Notes: generated by a model not told the origin, from the letters alone. A stretch of DNA of 64,000 bases from Bacteroidia bacterium (GCA_030654175.1 JAURXZ010000049.1:218334-282333), one strand, 5' to 3'. Positions 30,001 through 40,000 are shown, counted from the first letter of the stretch. A program made the numbers and translations.

Positions 30001-33000
30001 ACTGTTAAAGTATACGTTCCGGAAGATAAATTAGAAATGTTAGCAGTTGTTTGTAAGCCGGGTTGCCATAAATAGGTATAACTACCGGCTCCTCCTGAAG
30101 AAACAGATGTTGAAGTACCATTATTTGAGTAGCTACAAGTTTCATTCGTAATTGTTGTGCTTGTGGTAAGAAGTGTTGGTTGTGTTATAGTGGCTGTATT
30201 AGTGGTAACACATCCTTTCGAATCTGTAACAGTTGTTGTAAAGCTTTGAGAGCTGAGATTTGAAATTTGTGCTGTTGTTGCACCATTGCTCCATAAATAG
30301 GTATAATTAGGCGTGCCTCCTACAGGGCTTGCAGTAACAGTGCCATCAGTCCCTGCAAAACAACTTACATTTATCTGGCTAATGAAATTTATTGCTAAAA
30401 GTGCAGGTTCAGCAACTGTTGCAAATGCAATGGCTGTGCATCCCTTCAAATCAGTCGAAGTTAAAGTATAGGTCCCGCTTGATAAATTGTTTATATTCAT
30501 GGTTGTTAAAGCTCCGGGTTGCCACAAATAGGTATATCCGGGAGTCCCTCCTGAAGCAACAGCTGTTGCTGTTCCGTTATTCAGATAATTACAGGTTTCA
30601 TCGGTGCTTGTTGTGCTTGTAATAACAGCAGTTGGCTGACCTATTGAAACGGAATTTGATAATAAACATCCCAAATTATCAGTAATGGTTAAGGAAAAAG
30701 TACCGGCTTGTAAACCCGTAGCATTTGGAGAACTCGCTCCCGAACTCCAATTATAAGTATAAGGTGCATTTCCTCCCGATACTGTTGAACTCGCTATTCC
30801 ATCATTCCCGTTAAAGCAACTTACATCGGTTGGGGTAAGTGATATTACAATTGGTGCAGATTGATTGATGGTATAAGGCGTTGTCAGCTGACAGGAATTT
30901 GAATCGCTTACCGTTATTGTATAGGTTCCTACAGGCTGACTGCTTATTGATGATGTTGTTTGATTTCCCGGCTGCCACAGATAGGTATAAGGAGCAATAC
31001 CACCTGTTGGAGTTATAGATATGGAGCCGCTGCTTTGGCCTGAACAGGCTATATGTGTGATTGATGAAGCAAGTTGAACCGGGGGAGGCTGAGTTATAGT
31101 AACAGGGTTTGTTGAAGTACATCCAATACCATTTGTAATGGTAACGCTATAAGTACCAATGGCTAAGTTAACAGCAGTTATAGTTGATTGTGCAGGTGAT
31201 GTATTCCAGGAATAAGTATAAGGAGGTGTACCGCCAGTAATTCCCACTGTAGCGGTACCATTAGTGCCTCCGAAGCAGCTTACAGGTGTTGAAGTAAGAG
31301 TTACGGTTCCTGCAAATCCTACATAATTAATTTTAATAGTATCATAAGCAGCAGGGCAGGAGCCGTTCCCGGTTGTGGTCAATAGTAAATTTACAAAACC
31401 CGCTGTTAATTCAGCAGCAGTAGGAGAATAGGTTACACCGGAAAGTGTTGTATTATTCGGACCGAATGTTCCTCCACCACCCGACCAGATACCACCACTT
31501 GCACCGGCAACAGAAGCATTTAAAGTGGTGATAGGAATTTGATTACAAATTGTTTGATCGGGACCTGCATTAGCGGAAATAGCAACTGAATAAGAGGTAA
31601 CTGTTACAGTGGCATAAGCCGGAGGACAGCCTGATACATCAGAAATTCGAACTGTATAGGTTCCATTTCCAACAAGAATGCTTTGTGCCGGATTAACGCT
31701 GTTCCATAAATAACTATATGGCGGGGTACCCCCGGTTCCGTTAGCCGTTAGCATTGTGGAGGTCTGCCCCATACAAATTGTGGGGTTTTGAGGAACAATG
31801 GTTACGCCAAGAGTGAAATTAAAAATAACCCTTACCGTATCACAGACATTTGCTGCATTACACGCAGCAGACTGGCCACAAATTTGGTAATCAACAAAAG
31901 GTGGAGCTCCGATTTGACCTGTAGCTGTGGGGCTTAAACAACCTGTGGTACATGATAAGTAACTGTTATAAGCACCCAAAGCACCCGGATATACTGAGTT
32001 CCATGTAACAGTAGCCGGAGTATAACCTGTGGCTGTCATTGTACTCGTACATCCTTGGTTTACAATAATGTCAGTTCCGGCAAAAGGAGGAGGTGGTTGA
32101 GGGCAATTCACTACATTGAATTGAAAATCTCTGATTGTTTCTCCTATGTAAACCCCATTTCGGTATTCTTTTACGACCACACCTACCACAAATTGGCCAA
32201 GTGTGGCGGCCATTCCGGTTAACAATCCTGTGTATGGATTAAGATTGAGCGGGGCTCCACCAAGTGGATTGGTGGCAGAATATCCCGGCTGCCAAACAAT
32301 TGGGGTAAACGAAGCCGTATTCCCGGAAAAGGTAGGATCTAAGGGGCCTCCTATTGCATTATCACCATTATAGGGTGTGTAAAAAGAATATACTAATGAA
32401 TCTCCATCAGCATCGGTTGCGGCATGATTAAAAGTAAAGGTCTGGCCAACACATACAAAAATAGGTGGAAACAGATTGAAAACGGGATCACTGTTAGGTA
32501 TAAAATCATTACAGGAAACAACCACATTATCGAATCGGTATATTTCACTGTTTGGAGAATTAATATCATAATGAACCCTGATCACTATTTCAATTGTGCT
32601 GCCTGCTATTCCTGTGGCACTTGCATTTGCACTGGTGAAATCATCTCTTATAAAGCCATTCGTGGAAAACGCAGTAAGTGGCCCACCGTTCAGCCTGTAA
32701 TACACAAATATTGAATCATTAGCGTCTAAGGTTCCGGTTTCTGATAAATTTACACTTAAATTAACGGAAGGGCAGGAGGATATTGGTATTAATTGAGAGG
32801 TCCAGATTTTCTGAGCGTTGTTTGCACCCGTTGTTTCAAAAAGATTATTATTTACCCGTGCTGTGGCCGGGGCAGGATATCCTGCAACATTAGCGATACT
32901 CCATGCTGTAGCTCCGTTATCAACTATTGTATTATTAGCTAAAGTAAGATCCTCTGCCCAAATAACTGAATTTCCCGGAATGTATGCATAAAAACTTGAA

Positions 33001-33446
33001 CCTATGCAATTACAACTGGCATTAACATTACTTAAACCAAGGTTTCGTGCAATTACTTGGTAATTCAAATGATAACCGCCTGCATTTGGTGGAAGATTAT
33101 TTACAGTTCTGGTATAAATACCTTCCTGAACACAGGGGACGGGGTTAGGTGTTATTGCGCAAGGATCAAGGGAAGGTGGGACTGTACTTACTGCTCCTAA
33201 GTTCATCACAATATCTAAACTAGGTGAAAAAGCAGCTCCGTTATACCCTTCAACGTTAATAGTTACAGAGTTAGGAAATCCAGCGGTGTTAGGGCCACAA
33301 TCGCGGTAAAGTTTTAATGTTACAGTATAACTTGAGCCCCCGTTATATGCATAAGTTAAAGAACCGCCTACAATATGAGTAGAGTAAGCAATTGATGAGA
33401 TGCTCAGAAACACACACACAAAGAATATATACAATCGACTTTTCAT
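21066..33446 (-). CDS. Giant SprB-repeat surface protein with T9SS type B sorting domain (paralogue 1)
   Basis: This is a 4126-aa protein. The signal peptide spans residues 1-22 (..SSIAYS). The head (23 to about 540) starts HIVGGSLTYAYNGGSSYTVT and ends with a module containing YPGALGAYNSYLSC and VDYQICGQ. An Ig-like stretch (GGIWSGGGGTFGPNNTT) leads to 39 SprB-type units from about 719 to 3650. Each unit runs from a VSCFGG or NETCNY start, through YTYLW, to TVTDxxGC and ITQP. Then come an NDTICLGQSG segment, two PKD-like domains (about 3860-4022; WYWNFGDGTSS, YEWSFGEGG) and the type B sorting domain (about 4027-4126; MFNRWGEQIFES, ending LLRY). The family is exported by T9SS and displayed on the cell surface; adhesion or gliding is inferred from SprB. 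It is the largest of five paralogues in a row and contains a near-identical 915-bp superrepeat. Confidence 0.96.
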   Translation of the reverse strand: MKSRLYIFFVCVFLSISSIAYSTHIVGGSLTYAYNGGSSYTVTLKLYRDCGPNTAGFPNSVTINVEGYNGAAFSPSLDIVMNLGAVSTVPPSLDPCAITPNPVPCVQEGIYTRTVNNLPPNAGGYHLNYQVIARNLGLSNVNASCNCIGSSFYAYIPGNSVIWAEDLTLANNTIVDNGATAWSIANVAGYPAPATARVNNNLFETTGANNAQKIWTSQLIPISSCPSVNLSVNLSETGTLDANDSIFVYYRLNGGPLTAFSTNGFIRDDFTSANASATGIAGSTIEIVIRVHYDINSPNSEIYRFDNVVVSCNDFIPNSDPVFNLFPPIFVCVGQTFTFNHAATDADGDSLVYSFYTPYNGDNAIGGPLDPTFSGNTASFTPIVWQPGYSATNPLGGAPLNLNPYTGLLTGMAATLGQFVVGVVVKEYRNGVYIGETIRDFQFNVVNCPQPPPPFAGTDIIVNQGCTSTMTATGYTPATVTWNSVYPGALGAYNSYLSCTTGCLSPTATGQIGAPPFVDYQICGQSAACNAANVCDTVRVIFNFTLGVTIVPQNPTICMGQTSTMLTANGTGGTPPYSYLWNSVNPAQSILVGNGTYTVRISDVSGCPPAYATVTVTSYSVAISANAGPDQTICNQIPITTLNASVAGASGGIWSGGGGTFGPNNTTLSGVTYSPTAAELTAGFVNLLLTTTGNGSCPAAYDTIKINYVGFAGTVTLTSTPVSCFGGTNGTATVGITGGTPPYTYSWNTSPAQSTITAVNLAIGTYSVTITNGIGCTSTNPVTITQPPPVQLASSITHIACSGQSSGSISITPTGGIAPYTYLWQPGNQTTSSISSQPVGTYTITVSDSNSCQLTTPYTINQSAPIVISLTPTDVSCFNGNDGIASSTVSGGNAPYTYNWSSGASSPNATGLQAGTFSLTITDNLGCLLSNSVSIGQPTAVITSTTSTDETCNYLNNGTATAVASGGTPGYTYLWQPGALTTMNINNLSSGTYTLTSTDLKGCTAIAFATVAEPALLAINFISQINVSCFAGTDGTVTASPVGGTPNYTYLWSNGATTAQISNLSSQSFTTTVTDSKGCVTTNTATITQPTLLTTSTTITNETCSYSNNGTSTSVSSGGAGSYTYLWQPGLQTTANISNLSSGTYTLTVTDSNGCTAIANPIITEPAPIVISFTAQTNVSCFAGNDGAVTASPSGGTSGYTYLWAPGGTTTATKTNLTAGTYSVTVTDAQGCTATNSVVITQPLLLSASTSTTNETCNYSNDGTATAVVAGGTTGYTYLWMPGALTSIGINNLSSGTYTLTVTDSKGCIATTNAIIAEPAPLTINFTPTHVSCFAGSNGILTASPAGGTPNYSYLWASGGATTASVSNLTAGTYTLTVTDNLGCVETNSAVITQPTIVLASTSVTNETCNYLNNGTATAVASGGTGSYTYLWQPGLQTTGTISNLSSGTYTLTVTDSNGCTAIANAIITQPAPIVISFTAQTNVSCFAGNNGVVTASPSGGTSGYTYLWASGGTTTATKTNLTAGTYSVTVTDAQGCIATNSVVITQPLLLSASTSTTNETCNYSNDGTATAIVSGGTSGYTYLWQPGALTTISINNLSSGTYTLTVTDSKGCTAITNAIIAEPAPITINFTPSHVSCFAGSNGTLTASPSGGTPNYSYLWASGGATTASVSNLTAGTYTVTVTDNLGCVETNSAVITQPTVVLASTSVINETCNYLNNGTATAISSGGTGNYTYLWQPGLQTTAFISNLSSGTYTLTVTDSNGCTAIANAIITQPAPIVISFTAQTNVSCFAGNNGAVTASPSGGTSGYTYLWASGGTTTATKTNLTAGTYSVTITDAQGCVATNSVVITQPLLLSASTSTTNETCNYSNDGTATAIVSGGTSGYTYLWQPGSLTSNSINNLSSGTYTLTVTDAKGCIATTNAIIAEPAPVVISFTAQTNVSCFGGSDGTVTASPAGGTPNYSYLWSFGGATTASVSNLTAGTYSVTVTDNLGCVETNSVIITQPAIVLASTSVTNETCNYLNNGTATAVASGGTGGYTYLWQPGLQTTGTISNLSSGTYTLTVTDANGCTSIANAIITQPAPIVISFTAQTNVSCFAGNNGAVTASPSGGTSGYTYLWASGGTTTATKTNLTAGTYSVTITDAQGCIATNSVVITQPLLLSASTSKVNETCNYLNNGTATAIPSGGTAGYTYLWQPGALTSISINNLSSGTYTLTVTDAKGCSATSNAIIAEPAPLAINFTAQINVSCFGGNNGSVLATTSGGTPNYSYLWAPGGATTSSKTNLVAGSYTVTSTDSRGCIVINSVTITQPTAPLSVSASSLPVSCFGGNNGSVTATGVNGTSSYTYTWMPGSLSGQTIPNRTAGTYTVTATDSKGCTSTNSVTVIQPAKIILVTSSVNSDCGQPNGESSVSVSGGNAPYSYFWSPSGGTNAIADSLVSGAYTVIVTDSTGCISTQFGNVNENSAPVATIFSVVNVKCFGGATGSAKVGTSGGVGPFTYSWMPNGGTDSTATGLTAGTYTVTVTGSNGCQSLATTSPDILEPPPILITITKSTVSCFGGNDGTASVVASGGTPGFTYQWLPGGTTGLNVSNLSATTYTIEVTDSNLCVQTMPFTIAQPSAALSASLTFTPNSCFGGGDGSVSAAASGGTTPYDYNWMPGNFNGSTISNLSSGTYTLTVTDIKGCAFTDSISITQPTPLLLSTDSINSNCSLANGQASVVASGGTGAYLYQWSPSGGTNASATTLFSGPYTITVTDANGCISAKGVTVNDNPSPVATVTSTTNISCYTGSNGTATVSVAGGAGPFTYSWSPAGGTNATATGLLPGTYTVTVTDNNLCQSIPAISPEITQPSPILITVTKTNVSCFGGTNGTASAIASGGTSGYTYQWLPSGTTGASITNLVASTYTIQVTDLNSCIETLPFTITQPAAPLSAPLSFSPVSCYGGMDGSVSAAAAGGTAPYNYSWMPGNSNGPVYSNVAIGTYTVSITDFNGCTFSNSISVTQPTLVVLTTDSINSNCSLANGQASVVAAGGTGAFLYQWSPSGGTNASATTLFSGPYTITVTDANGCISTKGVTVNDNPSPVATVTATTNVSCNNGSNGTATVSVTGGAGPFTYLWSPTGGTNAIATGLLPGTYTVTVTDNNLCQSIPAISPEITEPNPLFISVTKSNVSCFGGSNGTASAIASGGTSGYTYQWQPGGIAGTTILNLIASTYTVEVTDSKSCLKTLPVVITEPTQLTSVISSSSNVTCVGENNGNATVTASGGSLTYNYNWLPLGGNGPTGTGLVSGTYTVTVTDFKSCNTTSSVTITEPLQALSAISTGSSTSCYGGSNGTASINTSGGTPSYSYLWTPAVSINDTAFGLAPGNYTILVTDSNNCKINKSVNIAQPPAINGTLAYINPSCGLSNGSVSSQLSGGAFPYTYLWTWGSSTTAGINNLPPGTYNVQITDSLNCIFPLSANLVNIASPSVAVSSINNVSCYGGNNGSTTINITQGTAPYAINWSPAGGNSLTASSLSIGTYTVNVTDAIGCQTSDTIIITEPTPVDVSISSITNVLCNGGNTGEISVSPTGGTGPLYTYSWAPNSASTSTAANLSSGSYTVNVTDQNNCTKSISAAISEPTVLSSSASVIKNPACFDGTGSATVVASGGVIPYSYSWSAPAIAQTGSTVNDLIAGSYTVTVTDTNGCISTSSVVLTQPQKLITTAGANDTICLGQSGTVTAIASGGTGSYYFVWQPTGINNAGSLNITPTSNTTYTVVAYDQVGCPGTPSTVSAIVYTLTGANVQAIATSPICPGQITAVYVETSGTTGPLTYQWNNNLGTGPGVYLATPGQPTTYIVTVSNVCGLSVTDSVDVLFNPQPTVVVSAGPTALCALGGVQFTDISITGNINDPITSWYWNFGDGTSSTEQNPFHYFDQSGTFFATLTVNTDGGCTSDNGITPLTITSYPAPVAAFAVNSSDLLIPYDVLVCDNQSVGANSYEWSFGEGGTSTAVNPEYVYTLSGTFQVQLIATSQHGCLDTAYLDVITNANVIFPNVFTPDPNGSSGGTYTLFDLSNDVFFPYTYGVIEYKLEMFNRWGEQIFESLDIKTGWDGYYRGEICQQDVYVWKAYIKLNNGKIYNLSGDLTLLRY
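23990..25830 (-). repeat. Two copies of a four-unit SprB block, period about 921 bp, in paralogue 1
   Basis: Units 25-28 and 29-32 repeat the same order of types: TASxxASGG, SVSAAAxGG, SNCSLANGQ, GTATVSVxGG. At the DNA level a run of about 76 bp starting CAGGGCTGATTGCCGGGATA at 23990 recurs without a change at 24911, 921 bp away. One copy of this block is in paralogue 4, two are in paralogue 2 and none in paralogues 3 and 5. Confidence 0.85.
26512..30632 (-). repeat. Nine alternating A/B SprB unit pairs, with about 915-bp superrepeats inside
   Basis: Units 4-21 alternate between an NETCNY..NNGTATA type (A) and an NVSCFAG..GTVTASP type (B). Within this zone units 8-11, 12-15 and 16-19 are near-identical four-unit superrepeats. 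The phrase GGTTGTGTTATTACAACA or a close variant recurs at 26971, 27889, 28804 and 29719, giving periods of 918, 915 and 915 bp, and partial copies flank both ends. All periods are multiples of three, so the frame is kept. Confidence 0.9.
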
Positions 33447-33721
33447 AACGCTTCATTTACAACAACTTTTAGATTTATATTCTAAGATTAATACCTCAGT
33501 TAAATACTCAAAAGGTCAATTTTTTATTATTATATTTTTTTTACTCTAAACCAACTGCCGTTATTTCCTTTAATAATATCGATATTTTTCGTTGATTTAT
33601 TGAACAATATCTATTTCATGTTCATAACGTATGATTCATACAAAGGTTTCTATTTGTTAATACTTTTAATTAAAAGTTAATAACAGTATTAACAATTGAT
33701 CTAAATGATTCAAAAACCACG

Positions 33722-33735
33722 AAACCCTAGGGTTT
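33722..33735. repeat. 14-bp perfect palindrome
   Basis: AAACCCTAGGGTTT reads the same on both strands. It lies about 276 bp upstream of the paralogue 1 start and could be a binding site for a dimeric regulator; nothing else supports that. Confidence 0.35.
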
Positions 33736-33915
33736 ACGCAATCTCAAGGTAATCAACAAGATGTCCGGTCAAATTGAACAGGGAAGTGAAAAAGTAATCA
33801 GGAATCAAGCTTTTTGAAATACATTAATAACAAAGCAAATTGCGGTAGAAATCTGAGTTTGATCGATAAAATAAAAATAATTCAGCTAAAACCTTTCATT
33901 TTGGCATTTTTACAA

Positions 33916-34021
33916 TGAAAGAGAATTTTTAAGCTACTATTGGGCTGGTCAAAATTAACAATCGAATTAAGCTGGTAATAATGATCAAGCCCTGGTTCGA
34001 CTTAAGTTCAATATCCAAAAT
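33916..34021. repeat. Duplicated 3' flank, copy A (after paralogue 2)
   Basis: This stretch matches 44107-44213 with small gaps. Shared blocks in order are TGAAAG, TATTGGGCT, AAAATTA, ACAAT, CCC.GGTTCGACT and ATATCCAAAA. Both copies lie just downstream of a giant repeat gene, in the same orientation. Confidence 0.65.
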
Positions 34022-34079
34022 TAATAATCCCTGCATCTAACATCTATCATCTAAAATCCAATATCTGATACCTAAATAC

Positions 34080-37000
34080 CTAATACCTCAGAAGCGTTAC
34101 ATCTCCACTTTTATGAAACATTTTTCCATTATTGAGTTTAACGTATGCTTTCCATACATAAACATCTTGTGAACATATAGCTCCTCTGTAATAACCATCC
34201 CAACCTTGTTTAATGTCTAAAGATTCGAAAATTTCTTCGCCCCAGCGATTAAAAATTTCTATTTTAAACTCAATCACCCCGGAACTGTAAGGGAAAAAAA
34301 CATCATTGTTGAGTACATTTAAATCATAAGTTCCACCTTGTGTACCCTCTGGGTTAGGGGTGAAAACATTCGGAAAAATAACATCGGCATCTGTTGTAAC
34401 TTCGGTATAGGTGGTATCGGAACACCCGTATTGGTTCATCGCTATTAGCTGGATCTGGAAAACACCTACAGCCGTATATACATATTGGGGGTTAAAAGAT
34501 GTTGAAGTTCCGCCATCTCCAAAATTCCACAAATACGAGTTCGCACTTATTGATTGGTTGTTGCATGTTAATACATCATATGGAAGATCAAGAATGGTTG
34601 AGTTGACCGAAAATGCTGCTGTAGGGATCGGGTGTGCATCAATTGTTAATGGTGCTGAAGAATTATTTGATGTGCATCCTCCGGAAGTACTTACTGTTAA
34701 TGTAACAATATAAGAGCCCGGTTGGTTATAAGTATGAACAGGATCTTCTTCTATTGAGGTTGTTCCATCGCCAAAGTTCCATTCCCACATAGTGATTGGA
34801 TCATCTGTATTTCCGGTAACAGAATTATCAAAAAATGGCATAGACCCGGGAACGCACAACGAATTTGCATCAGATGTCAGCGAAAGGGTGGGCTGTGGGT
34901 TAAATAGAACAACAGCGGAATCGGTAATTGATAAACCGCAACTATTACTAACCGTTACAACATAGGTGGTAGGCTGCAAAAGTGTTAGTAAAAATGCTCC
35001 TGTTCCTGTTCCTAAATTATTATTCCACAGATATGTTAAAGGCCCTGTTGATCCTGATGTTTCAACATATACGGTAGAATTTTGGCCGGGGCAGATAGGA
35101 GAGGTACCCATTGCCTGAACATTTGAAGCGGTCAGATTATATACAATAGCAGTTACAGTTTCGGGAGTTCCGGGGCATCCAATTTCATCAAAAGCAACTA
35201 CCGTATACGTTGTAGTGGTTGTTGGTGTAATAGGTAATGTTCCGGCAGTGATGGCACCAGATGGCAGCCATGCGTAATAATAATTTCCGGCTCCGCCTAC
35301 TGCCGTTGCCGATATACTTCCTGTTTGCCCAAAACATAACGTATCATTTGTTCCTGCTTGTGTGATTACTTGTAAAGGTTGTTTTATTATCACATTACTG
35401 GTTGTAAAACAACCGTTTGTATCGGTAACTGTGACTGTATAGGAGGCTGCACTCAGATCGTTTAATACATTTCCTGTTTGCCCTGTAGCAGGAGCTGACC
35501 ATGAATAACTATAAGGTAAAACTCCTCCGGATGCAAGTACTGCGGCACTACCGGATCCACCATAACAGGTAGCATGAATTACAGTATCTATAGTGGATGA
35601 AAGTGGTGTGGGTTCTGTAATGGTAGCAGATATTGATTTTGGACAATTATTCTGATCCATTACATTTACAGTATATGTTCCGATACTAAGACCATCAGCC
35701 GTAGAAGAAGTTGAGCCCCCAGGTGCCCATAAATAAGTATAAAGAGGCCCTGTACCTCCTGTAGGAGCAACAGATATAGATCCGGTACTTCCTCCATTAC
35801 ATAAAACATCTGTTATGGAAGAAATAGAAACATCAATAACTGTTGGTTCTCCTATTGTCAAGCTATCTATTGTCTGGCATCCAATGGCATCCGTTACACT
35901 CATAACATAAGTTCCGGCAGATAATGCCGAAGCAGTTAAACTATTCCCACCTGAAGGTGACCAGCTGATTATATATGGTGCTGTTCCCTGAGTGATATTT
36001 ACGGTTGCTGAAGCATCATTTCCACCAAAACAGGAAACATTGTTTATAGAAGAAACAGCAATAATTGCGTTAGGTATAGTGGTAAGATTGGCTGATAAAG
36101 ATTTGGTGCAACCGGAATCATCGGTTACTGTTAAATTATAAGTTCCCGTTGCTAAACCACTTATTCCGGAAGTGGTAGCTGAACCTGGTGACCATAAATA
36201 GGTATATGGGAATGAACCACCTGATAGTTGCGATGCAATAGAACCATTTGATAAACCGCAGGAAGGATTTACAGTTACAAGTGTGCCGCTTAATTCTGAG
36301 GGTTGAGCAACACTAACCGAAACATTTGCCTCACATCCTTTACTATCTGTCACTAAAATGGCATAATTGCCCGGAGAAAGGCCTGAAGCGGTGTCATTTG
36401 TTGATACAGGAGGGGTCCATAGATAAGAATATATTGGTGTCCCACCATTTGTATTTATTCCTGCGGTGCCATTTGTGCCTCCAAAGCAACTTGTAGAATA
36501 TCCTGTTCCTGTTGCCAAAAGAGCTTGTGAGGGTTGAGTGATAGTAACAGAATCCATACTTACACAATTATTAAAATCAGTTACTGTTATAGTATATGTG
36601 CCAGCCGATAACCCTGTTCCCACAGGACCGTTACCTCCCAAAGGCATCCAGTTATAAGTATAACTTATGGTACCTCCGCTAACTGTTGTTGTTGCTGTTC
36701 CATCATTTCCTCCGTTGCAGTTAACATCGGCAAAAGATGAAATTGCAGCAGTCAATTGAGCCGGCTCAGTGATTACAACAGGTAATGTTTGAACACAGCT
36801 ATTGGTGTCAGTTACTTGTATGGTATATGTATTTGCAGAAAGATTAGTTATGCTTGTGCCTGTAGTTCCGCCAGGCAACCATAAGTAGGAATATCCGGGA
36901 GTACCGCTTGAGGCGATAGCAGATGCAGTTCCATCAGTATCTCCAAAGCAGGTTGTATTGGTTTGGGTTACGGTAATTAAAATTGGAAATGGTTGAGTTA

Positions 37001-40000
37001 TTTCCGGACTTGTAACAGGTTCCGATTGGCATAAATTGGTATCTGTAACAGTAACGGTATAGGTACCCGGTAACAAACCCGTTGCAATTGAATCAGTGAT
37101 ACTGCCAGGCATCCAGGAAAAGGTGAATGGGCCTGCTCCTGAAGCACTAACCGTTGCAGTACCATCAGAACCAGCATTACAAGATACATTGGTTGTTGAA
37201 AAGATGGTGGCTACCGGGCTTGCATTATCATTTACGGTTATTTCTTTTGTTGAAGTACAACCATTTCCATCAGTTACAGTAACAGTATATGTACCGGAAA
37301 GAAGACTTGTTGCAATAGCATCTGTTCCACCGGATGGTGACCAAAGATACGTATACGCTCCTGTTCCACCTGATGCAATAACCGATGCCTGGCCATTAGC
37401 CATACTGCAATTGGAATTGACACTATCCGTTACAAGCACAATATAAGCAGGTTCAGTTACGGTAATAGAATCTATAAAAGTACATCCTTTAAGGTCAGTT
37501 ATTGATACTGTGTAAGATCCTGTTGTAACATTAGAAAAATTAGGTCCATTGCCATTTCCGGGCATCCAGGTGTAATTGTATGGTGCGGTTCCACCGGTTG
37601 CAGTTGCAGATACAGAACCATTTGTGCCTCCAGCGCAGGTTCCGGGAGTAAAAGTTAGGGGTGCAGAAAGTGCTGCCAATGGTTCAGAAATAGTAAAAGG
37701 TTCCGCTTTTACACAACTATTGGTATCAGTAACCTGTATAGTATATGTTGTTGCCGAAAGATTTGTCAGGCTGGTACCTGTTGTTCCGCTTGGTAACCAT
37801 AGATAAGTATAACCAGGTGTACTACCCGAAGCTATTGCTGAGGCTGTTCCATTAGTACCACCAAAACAACTTACAGAGCCCTTTGTAATACTAATAAATA
37901 TCGGAGAAGGTTGGGTTATTTGAGGACTTATAACAGGAATTGACTGGCATAAATTAACATCTGTAACTGTTAACGTATAGGTTCCGGGAAGTAATCCAGT
38001 TGCTATTGAATCTGTTATTCCTCCAGGCATCCAGGAGTATGTGAATGGTCCGTTACCGCTTGAAATACTAAGGGTGGCTGTACCATCAGAACCTGTATTA
38101 CAAGTTACATTGGTTGTTGAAGATACCGTAGCTACAGGACTTGCGTTATCATTAACTGTTACCCCTTTTGTTGAAATACAGTTATTCCCGTCAGTTACTG
38201 TAATTGTATATCCTCCTGCAAGCAGAGCTGAAGCAGAAGCATTGGTGCTTCCTGAAGGCGACCATAGATAGGTGTAAGATCCCTGGCCTCCTGCAGCAAC
38301 CACAGATGCTTGTCCGTTTGGCAAGCTGCAATTGGAATTGATACTATCGGTGGTAAGTACTATTTTTGCAGGTTGAGTAACTGCAATGAAGTCGGTGAAG
38401 GTACATCCTTTTAAATCAGTTACTGTAACGGTATAGGTACCTGCTATAAGATTCGAAATTGTTTGTCCGTTAAAATTTCCCGGCATCCAATTATAGTTAT
38501 AGGGAGACGTTCCACCGGCAGCGGTTGCAGTCACAGAACCATTATCACCTCCAAAACAGCTAACAGGTGTGGAAGATAAAGGCGCTGATAAAACTACAGG
38601 TGTTTGGGTAATTGTAAAAGGCATGGTTTGCACACAGCTATTGGTGTCTGTAACTTGTATAGTATAGGTTGTTGCGGAAAGATTAGCTACACTTAACCCC
38701 GTTGTTCCGCCAGGCAACCATTGATAGGTATAACCGGGATTACTACCGGATGCAATTGCAGATGCAGTTCCATCATTCCCGCCAAAACAACTTACCGTAG
38801 TTTTTGTAACTGTTATTAATATTGGGGTAGGCTGCATAATATCAGGACTTGTAGTAGCAAGGGATTTACAGCCATTAGATCCTGTAACGGTTACGGTATA
38901 GGTACCTGCAGTCAACCCTGTTGCAATTGAATCAGTGCCACCCGAAGGGCTCCAGGAGAAAGTAAAAGGAGAAATACCTCCTGAGGTTCCAACATGTGCT
39001 GAACCATTAGTCCCTCCATTACATGTCACATTAGTTACCCCAAAAATACTTGCTACCGGTGCTGAATTTTCATTCACATTTCCAAATTGTGATTCAGTAC
39101 ATCCTACAGAGTCCGTTACTAAAACAGTATAAGCGCCTGTTACCAAGCCGGCTGCTGTTGCATTTGTTCCTCCTGATGGTGACCATAGGTAGGTATAAGG
39201 ATCATTTCCCCCTGATACCGAAACTGTAGATTGTCCATTGGGTAACCCGCAATCGGAATTAACACTTGTAGCCGTGAGTATTATTTTTGCAGGTTGAGTT
39301 ACTGTTGTTGGAGCCGTGGACACACATCCCAATGAATCGGTGGCTGTAACTGTATAGGTTCCGGCAGCAAGGTTCGTAATGTTTTGTCCGCTCAGGTTTC
39401 CGGGCATCCAGGTATAAGTATAGGGGCCTGTACCATCAGTTGCGGAAGAAGATACAGAACCGTTCAATGATCCATAACATGATGCCGGTAACGATGCCGC
39501 AGAAACAGCCAATGGAGCAAGTGGTTGGGTAATAGTAACAGAATTAGTGGTGGTACACAATTTTGAATCGGTAATTGTAATAGTGTAGGTACCAGCTGTT
39601 AAATTTGTTTTTGATGCGGTGGTTGTTCCACCCGGTGTCCATAAATAGGTGTAGTTAGGTGTTCCACCGGATGGGCTTGCTACCACAAGTGCGTCATTCC
39701 CTGCAAAGCAGCTCACATTTGCCTGTGATGCGAAACTTACGGCTAATACTGCCGGTTCAGCAATTATTGCATTGGCTGTTTCCGTACATCCTTTGGAATC
39801 AGTGATGGTTAATGTATAAGTTCCGCTTGATAAATTATTAATGCTTATGGATGTGAGTGCTCCGGGTTGCCACAAATAAGTATACCCTGAAGTACCTCCT
39901 GAAGGCACTGCTGTGGCTGTTCCATCATTCAGGGAATTACAGCTTTCATTGGTAACTGTTGTGGATGCAGCCAGTACAGCAGGTTGTGTTATCGTAACAA

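Larger units (their letters stand above)
33447..34079. other. Intergenic region between paralogues 1 and 2
   Basis: This 633-bp AT-rich gap has no gene. It must hold the promoter of paralogue 1, but no clear -33/-7 pair was found. It contains a 14-bp perfect palindrome, AAACCCTAGGGTTT (33722-33735). The part next to paralogue 2 (33916-34021) resembles the 3' flank of paralogue 3, and after it come loose repeats of ATCTAAAATC / ATCTAACATC type (34033-34085). Confidence 0.6.

Noticed and set aside
33985-34000. tRNA T-loop-like GGTTCGACT (also near 44194)
   Set aside because: The flanking bases do not form a T-stem, and no acceptor, D or anticodon arm could be drawn around either copy.
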